A stretch of 64,000 bases of DNA from assembly GCA_021927905.1 (NCBI GenBank), contig BLLK01000020.1, forward strand, positions 2,046,001 to 2,110,000, given 5' to 3'. How positions within the stretch are numbered: the stretch's first letter is position 1; each line of letters opens with the position of its first letter. Positions 21,701 through 31,793 of this stretch are shown here, in pieces. This DNA is from Chaetoceros tenuissimus. Its lineage: Eukaryota; Bacillariophyta; Thalassiosirophyceae; Chaetocerotales; Chaetocerotaceae. The notes beneath the pieces were generated by a model, which was given only the letters and a program-made list of their open reading frames with translations, was not told the origin of the DNA and did no database searches. The position numbers and the translations under genes were made by a program.

Positions 21701-22512
21701 TCGAGGAGTCGAAATCTGACGAAACAGGCGGAAAAATATTTGGAAGTGTTCCAGAGCTTGAAAGTCCAGGAAAGTTTTTAGAGTTGGAATTGACTGATTC
21801 GGACCCACGTGCGGTTGCATACGTTGCAGGATCAGCACCAAACATGTGGGGTACCCTACAGGACGGAACAACTGTTGCGGAAAGGGTTATGGCTGCTGAT
21901 AAGGGGCAGAGTGATTATGACAAGAAACGCAGATCCCATCCTTTATTTGCAAACGTTGCACTGTCCCTTCTCAGTGAAATTATCAACAGAAGGCTCTTCA
22001 GTACTGTCCGTGAGAGAAAACAACTTACTTATGATGCAAACTTTTCTTTGACAGGCTTTGAGAGACTGAAGGGTAGTTGGTTCCTTGTAACTGTCACTGC
22101 TTCTAAGGAAAAGGCACAGGCAGCTCTCGAAGCGTGCAAAGAAACACTCGAGACATTGCGTTCATCCAGTAAAGTTTCAAGTGACAATCTAGAGTCAGCC
22201 AAGCGAGTTGTTTTGAATCGTCACGAAGGAGAATTGAGAACTTCTAGTTACTGGACTACTCTTATGTCTGGAATTCAGGAAGAGTCAATTCCATTGAAGG
22301 GACCACTTTCAGTTACAGACTTCAATGCTGTTGTAGAAGCTATCACTGTGAAAGATTTGCAGCTTACATTAGAATGCCTTGGACTAGATGATGACCAACT
22401 ATTTACTGCAATTGGACGTACTGTCCAACCAGAAGGTTATGTCCCTGATGATGATATTATCAAGGCTTCTCCAATGGCTGGTATGGGCCGTGGAGGAGCA
22501 CTTATGAATTAG
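18748..22512 (+). CDS. SPP: Stromal processing peptidase (M16 metallopeptidase, plastid type)
   Basis: Two exons (18748-20096, 20160-22512) encode 1233 residues, close to plant stromal processing peptidase (about 1260). The N-terminus is a signal peptide (MKIHPSAPIVAALML...) ending before GYSFTP, fitting plastid import in diatoms with an aromatic near the cleavage site, followed by a basic Ser-rich transit region. The zinc motif of inverzincins, HLTEH, is at residues 179-183, with downstream acidic residues in EARVEPSRLEKERQAVLSE. Three further M16-like segments follow (for example RRLFSTVRERKQLTYD near residue 1070). The enzyme removes transit peptides from proteins imported into the plastid stroma. 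The family assignment over mitochondrial MPP rests on length and N-terminus. The intron breaks the protein after the first M16 unit. Confidence 0.88.
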
Positions 22513-22549
22513 ATTAAAGATAGGTGCTACTTTTAATTACAATTTATCT

Positions 22550-25042
22550 CTACAAACTAGCGCCATTTTCCATTGCTATAATAAAGTCATTCTCGTTATA
22601 TCTCAAGGATTGAATTGTACTCCCATCATCAAGTTCCACACCATTGTAATAAAATTTCACTGTCAAGCATCCCTTCTGACTGTATTTCTTCAGATAGCCC
22701 TGTCGCAATATTGACAAAGTTCTGTTTGCGTAAATGCGAAATTTCCTTTTCTTTTGAGGGTTCTAAATTGAATGGGGTAAAGTGTTGTTAGTCTTTGAAA
22801 TTCTATGGAAAGCAATTCGGATTTGGAAATACGTACATTATTACGAAGGACTTGAATTTCATATATTTCTTTCAATGGTGTCATTTTTTCAGCATTTGCA
22901 TTGGTATTATCTGACTGCAAGGGAATTCTCTGTTCAGGTTTTGGCAAGTCCTGAACGCCAACAAATTGCACTTCTAAGACATTACCTTCTTCACTATCTC
23001 TAAGCAAGTTTTTGAACTCGTTCGGACCTAGATCGATAACTTGCTTACCATTGACAGACACAAGTTTATCCCCCACTCTAAAAAACTCTTTCCTGCTCTC
23101 ATTGATCCTGCTAATGCGAATATACTTCCCAACATTTACGATTGTAACACCTAACTTTCCTCGCACTAAAATCTTTCTGATTTGAGATGAATTTGTCACT
23201 CCCTGTAGTAATGAAAGATCAAAATATTGTAATTCGATGATATTTGTTGCCCTTGTATCTGTTTTGAGAATTTTCGAAATTTGATCACATGGAATATCTT
23301 CCATCTTTACAGAATTGATATATGTTATTCTATCCCCAACACGGAAGAAAGACTCGTGAGATTTGTCTGCTATATTTTTGATGTGGATATATCTTCCTTC
23401 TTTTGCGATTTCCACTCCAAGATCGCCTTTGATTTGAAGCTTTCGAATTTCACTATCTTTGTTTGTCCCATCCAGGAACTTGATAGGTGGATCATTCACC
23501 AATTTTCCAGAGAAGGTGTTTGGAATGTGTTTCCCTCCCTCATATGCTCGATCTTCAAGTACATCTGCATTTTTCTGTAGTTTCTTGATCTGCTCCCATC
23601 TTGATTTGTCAATGATAACATCAAACACCTCTTCACCTTCCAAATCTTCATCTTCGACTGTTCCTTGAGTGTTCAGAGTGCAACCATCAAACGTAAATTT
23701 ACAATCCTTTTCCTCAAGACCATATTTTTTACAGAATGAATTCATAAGGATATGGAATTTTTCCGTTCGACGAATATACAAGTTGTGCATGTCACTATTG
23801 TCTCCATTGATTCGAAGTTTTATCAATATCCCCCCATGATTTTCGTGAAACACTCCTTCAGCGTCATTGCTAGATGGCTTCAAATGTTGAACCTGTTGGA
23901 CCCGCAATGCCTCATCGACGATCTCAATTTCAAAGGTATTTTTTCTTTTATGCAGATGATAAGGTGTTTGTTCCGGATTCACTTCTTTTCCATTATATTC
24001 CAAACTAATCCTTTTGTAAATTGAATAGCCATGCTGATCTAACAGTGGAGTAAAAATTCAAGTGGTAGAGTTAAGAGATTTTGAAATAAAAAACTCTGCA
24101 AATGAAGTAGGCAAAAGTAGACTCACCTCTATGCGAAATTAGGAGCTTTGAGAATGAATCATGTAATTTCAATTGGTATGTATGAACTTTCTCTTTATCT
24201 CCTCCCTTAATGGTAGTTTTAATTGTGACGAACTTGTCCCCATTACTGCATACAGATGCAGTCTTTTTCTTCCCCGATGCTGATTTTGTCGCTTCAATTG
24301 TGATGGTGGCATCAATTAAATCATCGCATTCTAATTCATACTGTTGCAAGGTTTTAGAATCTTCCATTTCATACCCATCAAACATAAACTTGACTGTTGC
24401 ATTTTCAGGAAGATTCTGCCCAAGCTTTTGCCTATACAACTCTTTTGCTTCTTTCACTGTAGTTCCCAATCTCATCGACAATTTGGTGCATTTTAGGTGC
24501 ATTGCACTAGCAGAATGATTTTTTGCTGCTTTTACATTTGCTCTAAGCTCAAGTTGAATCAGGGGACCAGTTGGTGGTGGAAGTGGCTTACTAGAGGGTA
24601 GTTCAATGGATTCAATTTCATCGTCCACATCATCATTCAAATCTATTGATAAATTGGCTTTGTTTGTCAGCAGAGCTTCCCTTGCTTCTCTAGCCTTTCT
24701 CATTGCATCTGATTCCTTTATCTCAAAATCATCGTCCGAATCGTCAATATCCAGTGTGATTCCAAATGACGCCTGCTTTTTAGTGTCTGAGCCCAGATCG
24801 CACTTTGCTCTTTTGGAATCCCGCTCTTTCCCCAAACATATCTCAGTACTATCATCATCACTATCACTCTTTTCCACTCCCAAGAACCGTTTGTAAGGAG
24901 CGATTTTGTTCACAATCATGTCTTCGTCTTCCTCCTCATCAGACGATGATTCTGCAAACTGAAACGATGGCTTTTTCTTGTTGAAAAGTTTTGCCATTGG
25001 CTTCGACTCGTAATCGGATAATTCTGAATCACTATCTGACAT
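22550..25042 (-). CDS. RAD60/NIP45-like protein with four SUMO-like and two PDZ-like domains
   Basis: Three minus-strand exons (25042-24127, 24038-22837, 22762-22550) encode 776 residues with frame kept at both junctions. The acidic N-terminus has SUMO-interacting-type motifs (FGITLDIDDSDDD near 93-105; LSIDLNDD near 131). SUMO-like domains are at about 162-250 (VKFMFDGYEMEDSKTLQQYE), 271-350, 375-450 (HILMNSFCKKYGL, FTFDGCTL) and 695-776 (VKFYYNGVELDDGSTIQSL). Between the third and fourth lie two related units at about 502-580 and 590-667. Each has a basic start, LGV-x-I and FFRVGD followed by INS or VNG, which is a PDZ signature. Both flanking introns lie inside SUMO-like domains. RAD60/ESC2/NIP45 proteins act in genome stability and SUMO pathways. 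The PDZ insertion is not part of the family as I know it. A further upstream ATG (25126) is possible. Confidence 0.75.
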
Positions 25043-25317
25043 GATTCCTCGTTCGATTTTTAATGGAAAAGGAGAATGATTTTCAAAACTATATATGAAA
25101 AAGTTGCATTCGTTAAAACTCTTCACACTATGGTTTCACTTCTCCGCCATTCTCTCTCTCTGGAAGTCACATCCTCTATTTTTTTTTGGCGGGCAAAATG
25201 GGCCCAGATAAACCGTGATATACCGTCTTCTCCGAATTTCACATTTCTATTTGGAGATCAAAAGCATACATACCTACATAAATTTATTTTTAGTTTTTTT
25301 ATTCACATCCAACTTCA

Positions 25318-27689
25318 TTATGAATTCATAAGCTCTTCTAATTCTTTATCAGCATCCTTTAGCATATCTTCGAATTCAGAAATCATATTGATGCCATTAT
25401 TTGCCTCTGCGCTTGATGAGGACGCTACCACTGCAGAAGAGTTCACGTCATCATCATCATCAAAATCATCGATGGAGAGTTCAGTAAGGTCGTCATGGGC
25501 ACTATTGATCATATTCTCGGCATCTTCCATTGCTTTCATCAAATCTTCGTCCACTGCATCACCTCCATCTTCAGTTTCATCCGCCGTGGTGGATTGAACT
25601 TCACTTTCTCCTTGTACAGCAGTTTCTTTTGAATCAGAATCTAATACAGGAGAAACAACATCCTCTGATTCCATCATTTGTCGCTCATCTTCCTCTTTGC
25701 TGCTTTCAAGAATAGCTGCAACTATTGGAGAGGCAACAAATTCACGCAAACGAGCAACACATTCCTCATGGCGCGCATCACCTGCTAACTCAAATCTCTC
25801 CGCGGCCTGTCTATACAAGTCCATGATGATAGTTACTTTCTCTGCACTTGGATTCTCCTCGAGATTTTGTTCCATTACTCTGATATCTTCAACCATTTGA
25901 ATTGCGGATTGGATTGTCTTTGCCATTGTACTGATAAAACAATGATTGTACGTGAGGGCGATTGAGAATGCGAACAAATAAACAAAACAGTTCATTATTA
26001 CACTCACGCATTTGTATGTTTTCCTTTTACACCATGCCTTTTCAAAACATTTTGAATCTGTTTCACGGCTTCCGCGCTATTTTCGCACATGTAAATGATT
26101 GGATCTTCTGGAGCTTCCTTGAAAAAGAGAGAGATGGACTCTTGACGACGGAACTTCAATTTTGCCAAATGAGACACTGGAATAGTCCAGCTTACAGTTG
26201 CAGTTGCAACAGAGAACTTATTACATTTAAGTTCAATTACTAACTCTTCAGTGAGCATGAGAAAGGACTCTTCGACAAGGCTCTTTGCGGATTTTGTGAA
26301 AGATCTAAACATGGACGACGCTCCTGCAAGTCCTGCACCTGTGACCTATGAAGAAGAAGAATTATGAGTAAAATAAACAAATCAGGGGAATCATTCATTG
26401 CAAACACACCTCACGTATACCACCTGCATGCAACATGAGGTAGTTATTTGGTGTGCACTGCTGACGTTGACCGTACACATGAGCTAAGTCTCCATCTATT
26501 CCATCCTCACCATCATCTACTTTATTCATTGTTCTTACCTTCTCTGGTGTTTGGTCATTTGATATCATCGCTGCAGTGATGAATTCTGGTCGTCTCAGTG
26601 GTTTGCATTGATATAGTCCTACAGCGCTATTCCATGGCTCACATGAAAGGTCTATTTCGTCTCCAATTTCAATGTTTTCAGCAGTGACTACTTTCATCTT
26701 TGTTGGGCTTTTTGGTTTACGAGGAATCTTAAACTTTCGTTTTGGTTCGCTTGATACAGACCTTTGCTCACTAGGCTCCACTGAACCAGCTTCATATGTT
26801 CCTGCTCCCACAGCTTGATCGAGTTCATCGGCTACTGCTGTTGCTCTATTCCGCAAGTCTGAAAAGAAAGATGACACTTTTGCTCCAGCCTTGTTCAGAT
26901 CTGCCTTTACTTCATCTAAAAGATCGTGTTCAAATCCTACCTCATCATTGAATGCTCGGGCATTTTCTGGTTTGACAATAGTCAAGTAATTTTCTTTCTT
27001 CTTCAAACTCTCGCGTATCTTCACGGCAACGTTTTGTACGGCATCGTTCATGTGCAAAGATGGGGTCCATTCTAAATCAACATAAATTCTATCTCCATTG
27101 ACAATATTGAGTGACGAGTCAAAATGTTCTGCTCCGGAAACAATTTTTACGAGAGGTTTGTAAAATGGATAAGAAGAAGTAGCATGAAAAGTGGAATTCC
27201 TTTTTTTCAGAGACGCATCTAGTGAAATGACTACTTGAACATTGAAACTTTGACCTGTAGAAGATTTGTTTGAAGTGTGTTCAGTATCATCCGAAATATT
27301 GTCACCGACGGTTGCATTTCCAATATTCTCTGATTCATAGTCTTCTACAGATTCTCCAATAGCTCCCTCGACTTTTTTCTTAACTTCTGAGTTGTCGGAT
27401 GAATTGGAAACGGAAGTAGAAGTAGCTAGTTCCACAGTGATTGCAAATTCAACAAAACATTGTCCCTCATTAATATCGAGGGTATGATCGTGTAATGAAA
27501 CAAATGGTGGAAGGACACCAATAGAGTGAGTATCTTCTGCCTTATCAGTAAGAGCAAGAATTTCCTTTATAAAAATGGAAACGAAAAAAAGTTAGCCACG
27601 AGAAAAGTTTCAACATCATAATGAGATACAAATGAAAATACACTCACACGTTGCAAACGCGTAGCCCATATTTCCTCAGGAGATGTCAT
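25318..27689 (-). CDS. Protein with a degenerate UBC (UEV-like) fold and a PH/GRAM-like region
   Basis: Four minus-strand exons (27689-27648, 27564-26410, 26345-26008, 25930-25318) encode 715 residues; all junctions are GT-AG and in frame. The first exon is only 14 codons. The N-terminus resembles a ubiquitin-conjugating domain: helix IWATRLQREILALT, then VLPPFVSLHDHTLDI. After an acidic insertion of about 55 residues come SSYPFYKPLVKI and GDRIYVDLEWTPSL. The region where an E2 carries its catalytic Cys has none, so it would be a UEV-like, inactive fold. A proline/lysine linker follows, then a region near 440-540 with alternating strands and a final helix (AEAVKQIQNVLKRHG) resembling a PH or GRAM domain. 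The C-terminus is helical and strongly acidic. No symbol can be given; the domain calls are by eye. Confidence 0.6.
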
Positions 27690-28025
27690 GTGGTTTGTCC
27701 TTAGCGTTTTTGTTTTGATGATGTGATTTGTACCTTATGAGAGTTAGAACAAGTAATAGGGAATATGGAAAAGATGTATGGTAAGAAGCATTGAAGCATC
27801 TTGCTTCCAAAATGAATGTGTAGTAAAAGAAGTCTACCTGCGTCCTACGAGCCGAGAGCATACGAATAGTATACGTACGAGCTTTTTTCAAATTTTTTAA
27901 ACTTTTGGATCCTACCTAGCCTACCTTGGGACGAATAGACGCGGTGTTCTGGTTCTGGTTTTGGTGTTCTTTTTCTAAAAAATAGTGCTGAACTTTATCA
28001 TTTTCCTGGAAAATCCAAAACGAAA
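27690..28025. promoter_or_regulatory. Divergent region upstream of the RpiB-like gene (336 bp)
   Basis: Shared promoter interval between the UEV-like gene and the RpiB-like gene. No distinct motif is recognised. Confidence 0.35.
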
Positions 28026-28529
28026 ATGGGTAGAAATGTGTATTTGGGATGTGATGGCTTCGGGGAGTCTTTACAGGTTGCAATTGAAGAACATCTGAAG
28101 ACTTTAGATGACATTCAAATTATTAATTTAGGATGTGATACTTACTTTGATGCAGCTGCAAAAGTATCAAGAGCTCTACAAAAGGATACATCACCAGAAT
28201 CATTTGGTATACTTTTTTGTGGAACAGGTATGGGTGTGAACATTATTGCAAATAAGTTCGATGGTATTAGAGCAGCGGTTGTTGAGAACAAGATGGCTGC
28301 AAAATGTGCAAGAGCTATCAATGATAGTAACGTGATATGTTTTGGAAAGCTAGTAACACCACCCGATCAAGCTGTTGAGATTTTACAAGCATACATGGCA
28401 CAAGATTTTATTGAACAACCAACAGATAATGATGGAAAAGCAGTTGAGTGGTGGTCAGAAGACATTGTCAAATTTCTTCAGTCAAGTAAAGAAGGAATTC
28501 TACGAGTGGAGCAATCTGCGAAAAAATGA
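28026..28529 (+). CDS. RpiB/LacAB-family protein, DRT102-type
   Basis: A single exon of 167 residues, the usual length for RpiB. The core matches the ribose-5-phosphate isomerase B/LacAB fold: GILFCGTGMGVNIIANKF, with Cys65 at the position of the catalytic base, and GIRAAVV after it. Two other active-site features are altered. The N-terminal D-H-A-G block reads GCDGFGES, and the His of the usual H-N-D-A-N-V segment is Ile (AINDSNVICFG). Plant DRT102, as I recall it, shows the same pattern (a D-x-F-G start and S-I-S-N-C-N-V). This protein is therefore better called DRT102-like than a proven isomerase. There is no plastid presequence, so it is probably cytosolic. Confidence 0.8.
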   Translation: MGRNVYLGCDGFGESLQVAIEEHLKTLDDIQIINLGCDTYFDAAAKVSRALQKDTSPESFGILFCGTGMGVNIIANKFDGIRAAVVENKMAAKCARAINDSNVICFGKLVTPPDQAVEILQAYMAQDFIEQPTDNDGKAVEWWSEDIVKFLQSSKEGILRVEQSAKK

Positions 28530-28939
28530 GTGGGTATCTTTGATGATGGTATGTGGCTGTCCTTGAATTCAAATTCAAAGATGAATGAGATAACCAATAA
28601 CCAGTAAAGTGTATAAAATGTTAAATGGTAAATAAAGTATGACGAAATTTAGTTATTAAATCAATCCTAATTGAAATTGAACATTGAGTGTCGGTCCGTC
28701 ATCGGCTCTGTATCAGTCCCATATCTCTCTGTCCCACATCAGTGTCATTTAGAAGGTAGTCTGTCTAGGGGACCGTCCTCCTATCTCTATTCGTTAGACA
28801 TGCCAATGTTCGTTTCTCGTTTCACCACAATCTCTTCCGTAATCGAAATCGAAGTGAAAACTACTAAATACGTATTACACAAAAACCACAGCTAACCAGA
28901 GAAATTGTGGCATCGTAGTTTTGCGAATACTTTGTAACT
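28530..28939. other. Intergenic region (410 bp)
   Basis: Lies between two co-directional genes. No ORF, repeat or RNA gene is recognised. Confidence 0.35.
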
Positions 28940-30487
28940 ATGAAGCTACACTTCCTATTCCTGCTGCCTTGCGTGGCTTCTTTTACAACAATCTGGACCA
29001 ACAAGTCCAAGAAATATGGAAGTCTTCATTATCAGCAACGTCCGCCTGGAGAATCAATTAATTATCAGTTTCAAGAGCACAAACTCTTGAATAATGTTAA
29101 AAGGAAAGACTTTGCATATGAAGAAATGTCGTTACAAGATATGAAGAAATACGTGCGAGACATAGGTTTTGACGACAAAGGTCATGATCGCGCAGCATTA
29201 ATCATGATCGCAAAGGGGTATCCAGAAGCAGTACGAGCGAAGCCATTGATAAAAACTCCAGATTCCATACCACCGCGTTTAAACGTCGATGCTCAAAACC
29301 CCAACGATATCGAAAACCACAATGGTGAAAAAGAGGAAATGGTAAAAGACTCAAAACAAGATACGTCATCAGTTTTCTCTTCTTTGAAATCTTTTAAACC
29401 GAAATCACTGAATATAGCTGATATGAAAATTTCAAGCATGAATTTGCCAAGTATTCCAAAGGAGAACATTAGGCTACCTGAACTGCAAAGACCAGAGTTG
29501 AACCTGCCAAAGATAAATGCACCAAAAGTGGAATTTCCAAATTTTCGTTTTGGTGAACAAAAGACCAAGGCTTTGGATAAAAACTCATTTTCTGAAAAGG
29601 AAGAGACGATTATAGATGTCTCTTACATAAGAGATGACGAGGCAAGCTCGAGCAAGAATATAATGCATTTTCTTAGATTTCTCCCCGAATTCAATACGTT
29701 TCTGAAGAAAGATAGGCTTGCTGAAGAACCTGTCACAAACATGGGAGGAATTCGTACAGAAAGTAATCGATCAACTTCAAATCATATACTGGATTCTCTT
29801 AAAAAATCCCTTTGTCAGATAACTGGCAAAGAAACGTATGTTTTTGGAGATTTGTCAAGACATTTTCTCAGTGAAATAGATTCTAGTGCCAAGTTTGCAG
29901 TTAGGGGAATCAGCCACGATGCAAAAGCAATGTCTCGAAAGGTTGACTACATCATCAAGAAACGAGTTGATTCATTGGCATCAAACCAGAATGATTTCAG
30001 CATAATAGAGGTTACAAAACAACTTGTAAATAAGGTTGCAAAGGGGGAATATGAAATCGGAGAGATCACTTTTCTCTGTAAGGTTTTAATCAAGCTTGGA
30101 GCAGACTTTTCGCTCGTTGCTGGTATACTTCCAGTCAAATTGCTTCTAGATCTTCTTGGGTATTCTTTAGTTATTGGTCTTGGAGAAAGATTCGTAACTA
30201 CTCTTTGCAAAGAGCTTGACAAAAGGATACAGGAAAATGATACGAAGTCGCCAGCAAAGATGTCTTTGGCTTTGGAAGCCCCGAAAGACTCCAATTACAC
30301 GGCTGGTGATTTGACTAAACAAGCACTTCGTGAGTGTTTAGGCAAAGATTCTTTTGAAACGGGAGATATTGCAAACACCGATGGCGCTGTAGACTTGATC
30401 AAAGATCTTGAGGAATGTCTTGCATTGGAGAAGCAACTTGTTGAGAAACTTCAAAAAGTACAATCTCGGAGGATAGTTCCCAACTAA
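28940..30487 (+). CDS. Plastid-targeted protein with an internal K-x-Y-x-x-G-D repeat
   Basis: A single exon of 515 residues. The N-terminus, MKLHFLFLLPCVASFTTIW, is a short signal peptide ending in an A-S-F motif, the clearest diatom plastid signal in the window. Residues about 58-90 (SLQDMKKYVRDIGFDDKGHD) form a short helical unit resembling a SAP-like fold. A Pro/Lys/Asn-rich segment follows, with repeated NLP/ELQRPEL patterns. The C-terminal half holds three variants of one motif: GKETYVFGDLSRH, KGEYEIGEITFLC and GKDSFETGDIAN. A hydrophobic segment (SLVAGILPVKLLLDLLGYSL) lies between the second and third and might associate with a membrane. The function is unknown. Confidence 0.72.
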   Translation: MKLHFLFLLPCVASFTTIWTNKSKKYGSLHYQQRPPGESINYQFQEHKLLNNVKRKDFAYEEMSLQDMKKYVRDIGFDDKGHDRAALIMIAKGYPEAVRAKPLIKTPDSIPPRLNVDAQNPNDIENHNGEKEEMVKDSKQDTSSVFSSLKSFKPKSLNIADMKISSMNLPSIPKENIRLPELQRPELNLPKINAPKVEFPNFRFGEQKTKALDKNSFSEKEETIIDVSYIRDDEASSSKNIMHFLRFLPEFNTFLKKDRLAEEPVTNMGGIRTESNRSTSNHILDSLKKSLCQITGKETYVFGDLSRHFLSEIDSSAKFAVRGISHDAKAMSRKVDYIIKKRVDSLASNQNDFSIIEVTKQLVNKVAKGEYEIGEITFLCKVLIKLGADFSLVAGILPVKLLLDLLGYSLVIGLGERFVTTLCKELDKRIQENDTKSPAKMSLALEAPKDSNYTAGDLTKQALRECLGKDSFETGDIANTDGAVDLIKDLEECLALEKQLVEKLQKVQSRRIVPN

Positions 30488-30571
30488 AAAGATTAGCAAT
30501 ATACTTAGTAGGAGTAGCAAATTATAGGTATTATGAAAGATTTTGAATAGCTTTTGTATGTAATATCAACT

Positions 30572-31312
30572 TCATGTCTTGTTCAAAAGTGAAACAATAA
30601 CAGACAAACTTTGCTTTGCATCATCAATTGCACGCTTAGCTTGTTCTAGGTTTGAATCGCCGCTTGACTGTTTTCCTTGCTCAAAATTGTTGATTGAATC
30701 GAAGTCACTTACACCTGCCGTGTAGCTCGCAGCAGATGCTCTTGATATTGCTTGTTGAAATTTCTCCACCTCTGAATAGTATGTTTCAAGATCATCGATA
30801 TCCGCTAATGTATCAACAACACTTCGCTTCAGCATTTTCTTATCAACATTCACAAGTGGGCCCTTTCCTGTAACTCCAAGATAGTCTCGAACAATTTTGT
30901 TTGAAGTCTTGCAGCTCACAACAGATGTACTTTTATCGAACAATGCGAATGTGGATGCTTTCTCCAATAACTGCTCCTTATTCTTGCTTTCTAATAGCTC
31001 TCGAGGTACATCTGCAAAAATGCACTCAACAGTTGCTTTTTCCCAATTATCTAACAAAACAGATAAAGTACCTAACGCTTCTCGAATGGTATCGATATCT
31101 TCCTGTGGTGAGGCCTGCGGAGGTTTTGCAATAACTTCAACAGGAGCTAATAATACTGATACTGCAGCACCTACTGATACAAAAAAATCAGTTCTTGACT
31201 GGAGCTTTGTGGTGCGATGATTGTTAGTACCAAATGCTTTCACAATATTATTTTGCTGCAGTAGCAAACATGAAATGAGAGCATGAATGAAACGCCTATC
31301 TCCGTTCATCAT
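30572..31312 (-). CDS. Predicted thylakoid-lumen protein of unknown function
   Basis: 246 residues from the Met at 31312 (an in-frame upstream Met at 31366 would spoil the signal peptide). The N-terminus is layered. A first signal region ends at VKA with FGTNNH after it (aromatic at the cleavage point). A basic transit stretch with KLQSRTDFF then leads into a second hydrophobic segment (VSVGAAVSVLLAPVEVIA), as expected for a protein sent through the plastid into the thylakoid lumen. The mature part is helical, with conserved-looking WEKATVECIFADVPRELL and a helical hairpin around DLETYYSEVEKFQQAI. Size and helicity recall PsbQ-like proteins, but I cannot confirm that. It is convergent with the preceding plastid-targeted gene, 84 bp apart. 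Confidence 0.7.
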   Translation of the reverse strand: MMNGDRRFIHALISCLLLQQNNIVKAFGTNNHRTTKLQSRTDFFVSVGAAVSVLLAPVEVIAKPPQASPQEDIDTIREALGTLSVLLDNWEKATVECIFADVPRELLESKNKEQLLEKASTFALFDKSTSVVSCKTSNKIVRDYLGVTGKGPLVNVDKKMLKRSVVDTLADIDDLETYYSEVEKFQQAISRASAASYTAGVSDFDSINNFEQGKQSSGDSNLEQAKRAIDDAKQSLSVIVSLLNKT

Positions 31313-31793
31313 CTTCAAAGCTATTTCTGAACTTTTAACTCTCACGAATACAAGTATGCAGCTCAATTCCTACTGCAGTATGTCTATACCTCTTTCCTAC
31401 TCTTTGAATGAATAATGTGAATAATGAGTATGATAGTGAGTCCGTCTCCTCTCTCGTCAGTGAGGACCGGATTGGTATGGCCGTCACCCGTCAGTCCCCC
31501 TGAACTCTCTAGCTACATAAAGTACGTCCGCTCTCAACATCATCATCATCTTTCATCATGGTAAAAATTGATCACTGATCACATCATCAATACTATTCAC
31601 ATCATCTAGCGACTAGCGACCATTTAGCACATCTTGTTAACCTTACCGTAGTCACTATTTTATCACGTACGTCTAGAGGTTGAAATCAGAATTGGTTTGA
31701 AATACGTAGTTGTAGTACTACAGTAATAAGTACTCATAGAGATACAACTACTTTGATACATCGGTTCACCATCTAATCATAGCAGTCCTAAAA
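31313..31793. promoter_or_regulatory. Divergent region upstream of the TFIIH p62 gene (481 bp)
   Basis: Shared upstream interval of the lumenal-protein gene and TFIIH p62. It contains a TGATCACTGATCACATCATC stretch near 31567 with an inverted TGATCA repeat. The function is unknown. Confidence 0.35.

Noticed and set aside
22690-24003. Treating the 437-codon frame as a separate PDZ protein
   Set aside because: It starts at a TTG and continues upstream through a clean intron into the RAD60-like exon, so it is one gene.
26004-26312. Treating this 102-codon frame as a separate small protein
   Set aside because: Its apparent stop is the TGA within a GTGAGT donor; both sides splice in frame into the UEV-like gene.
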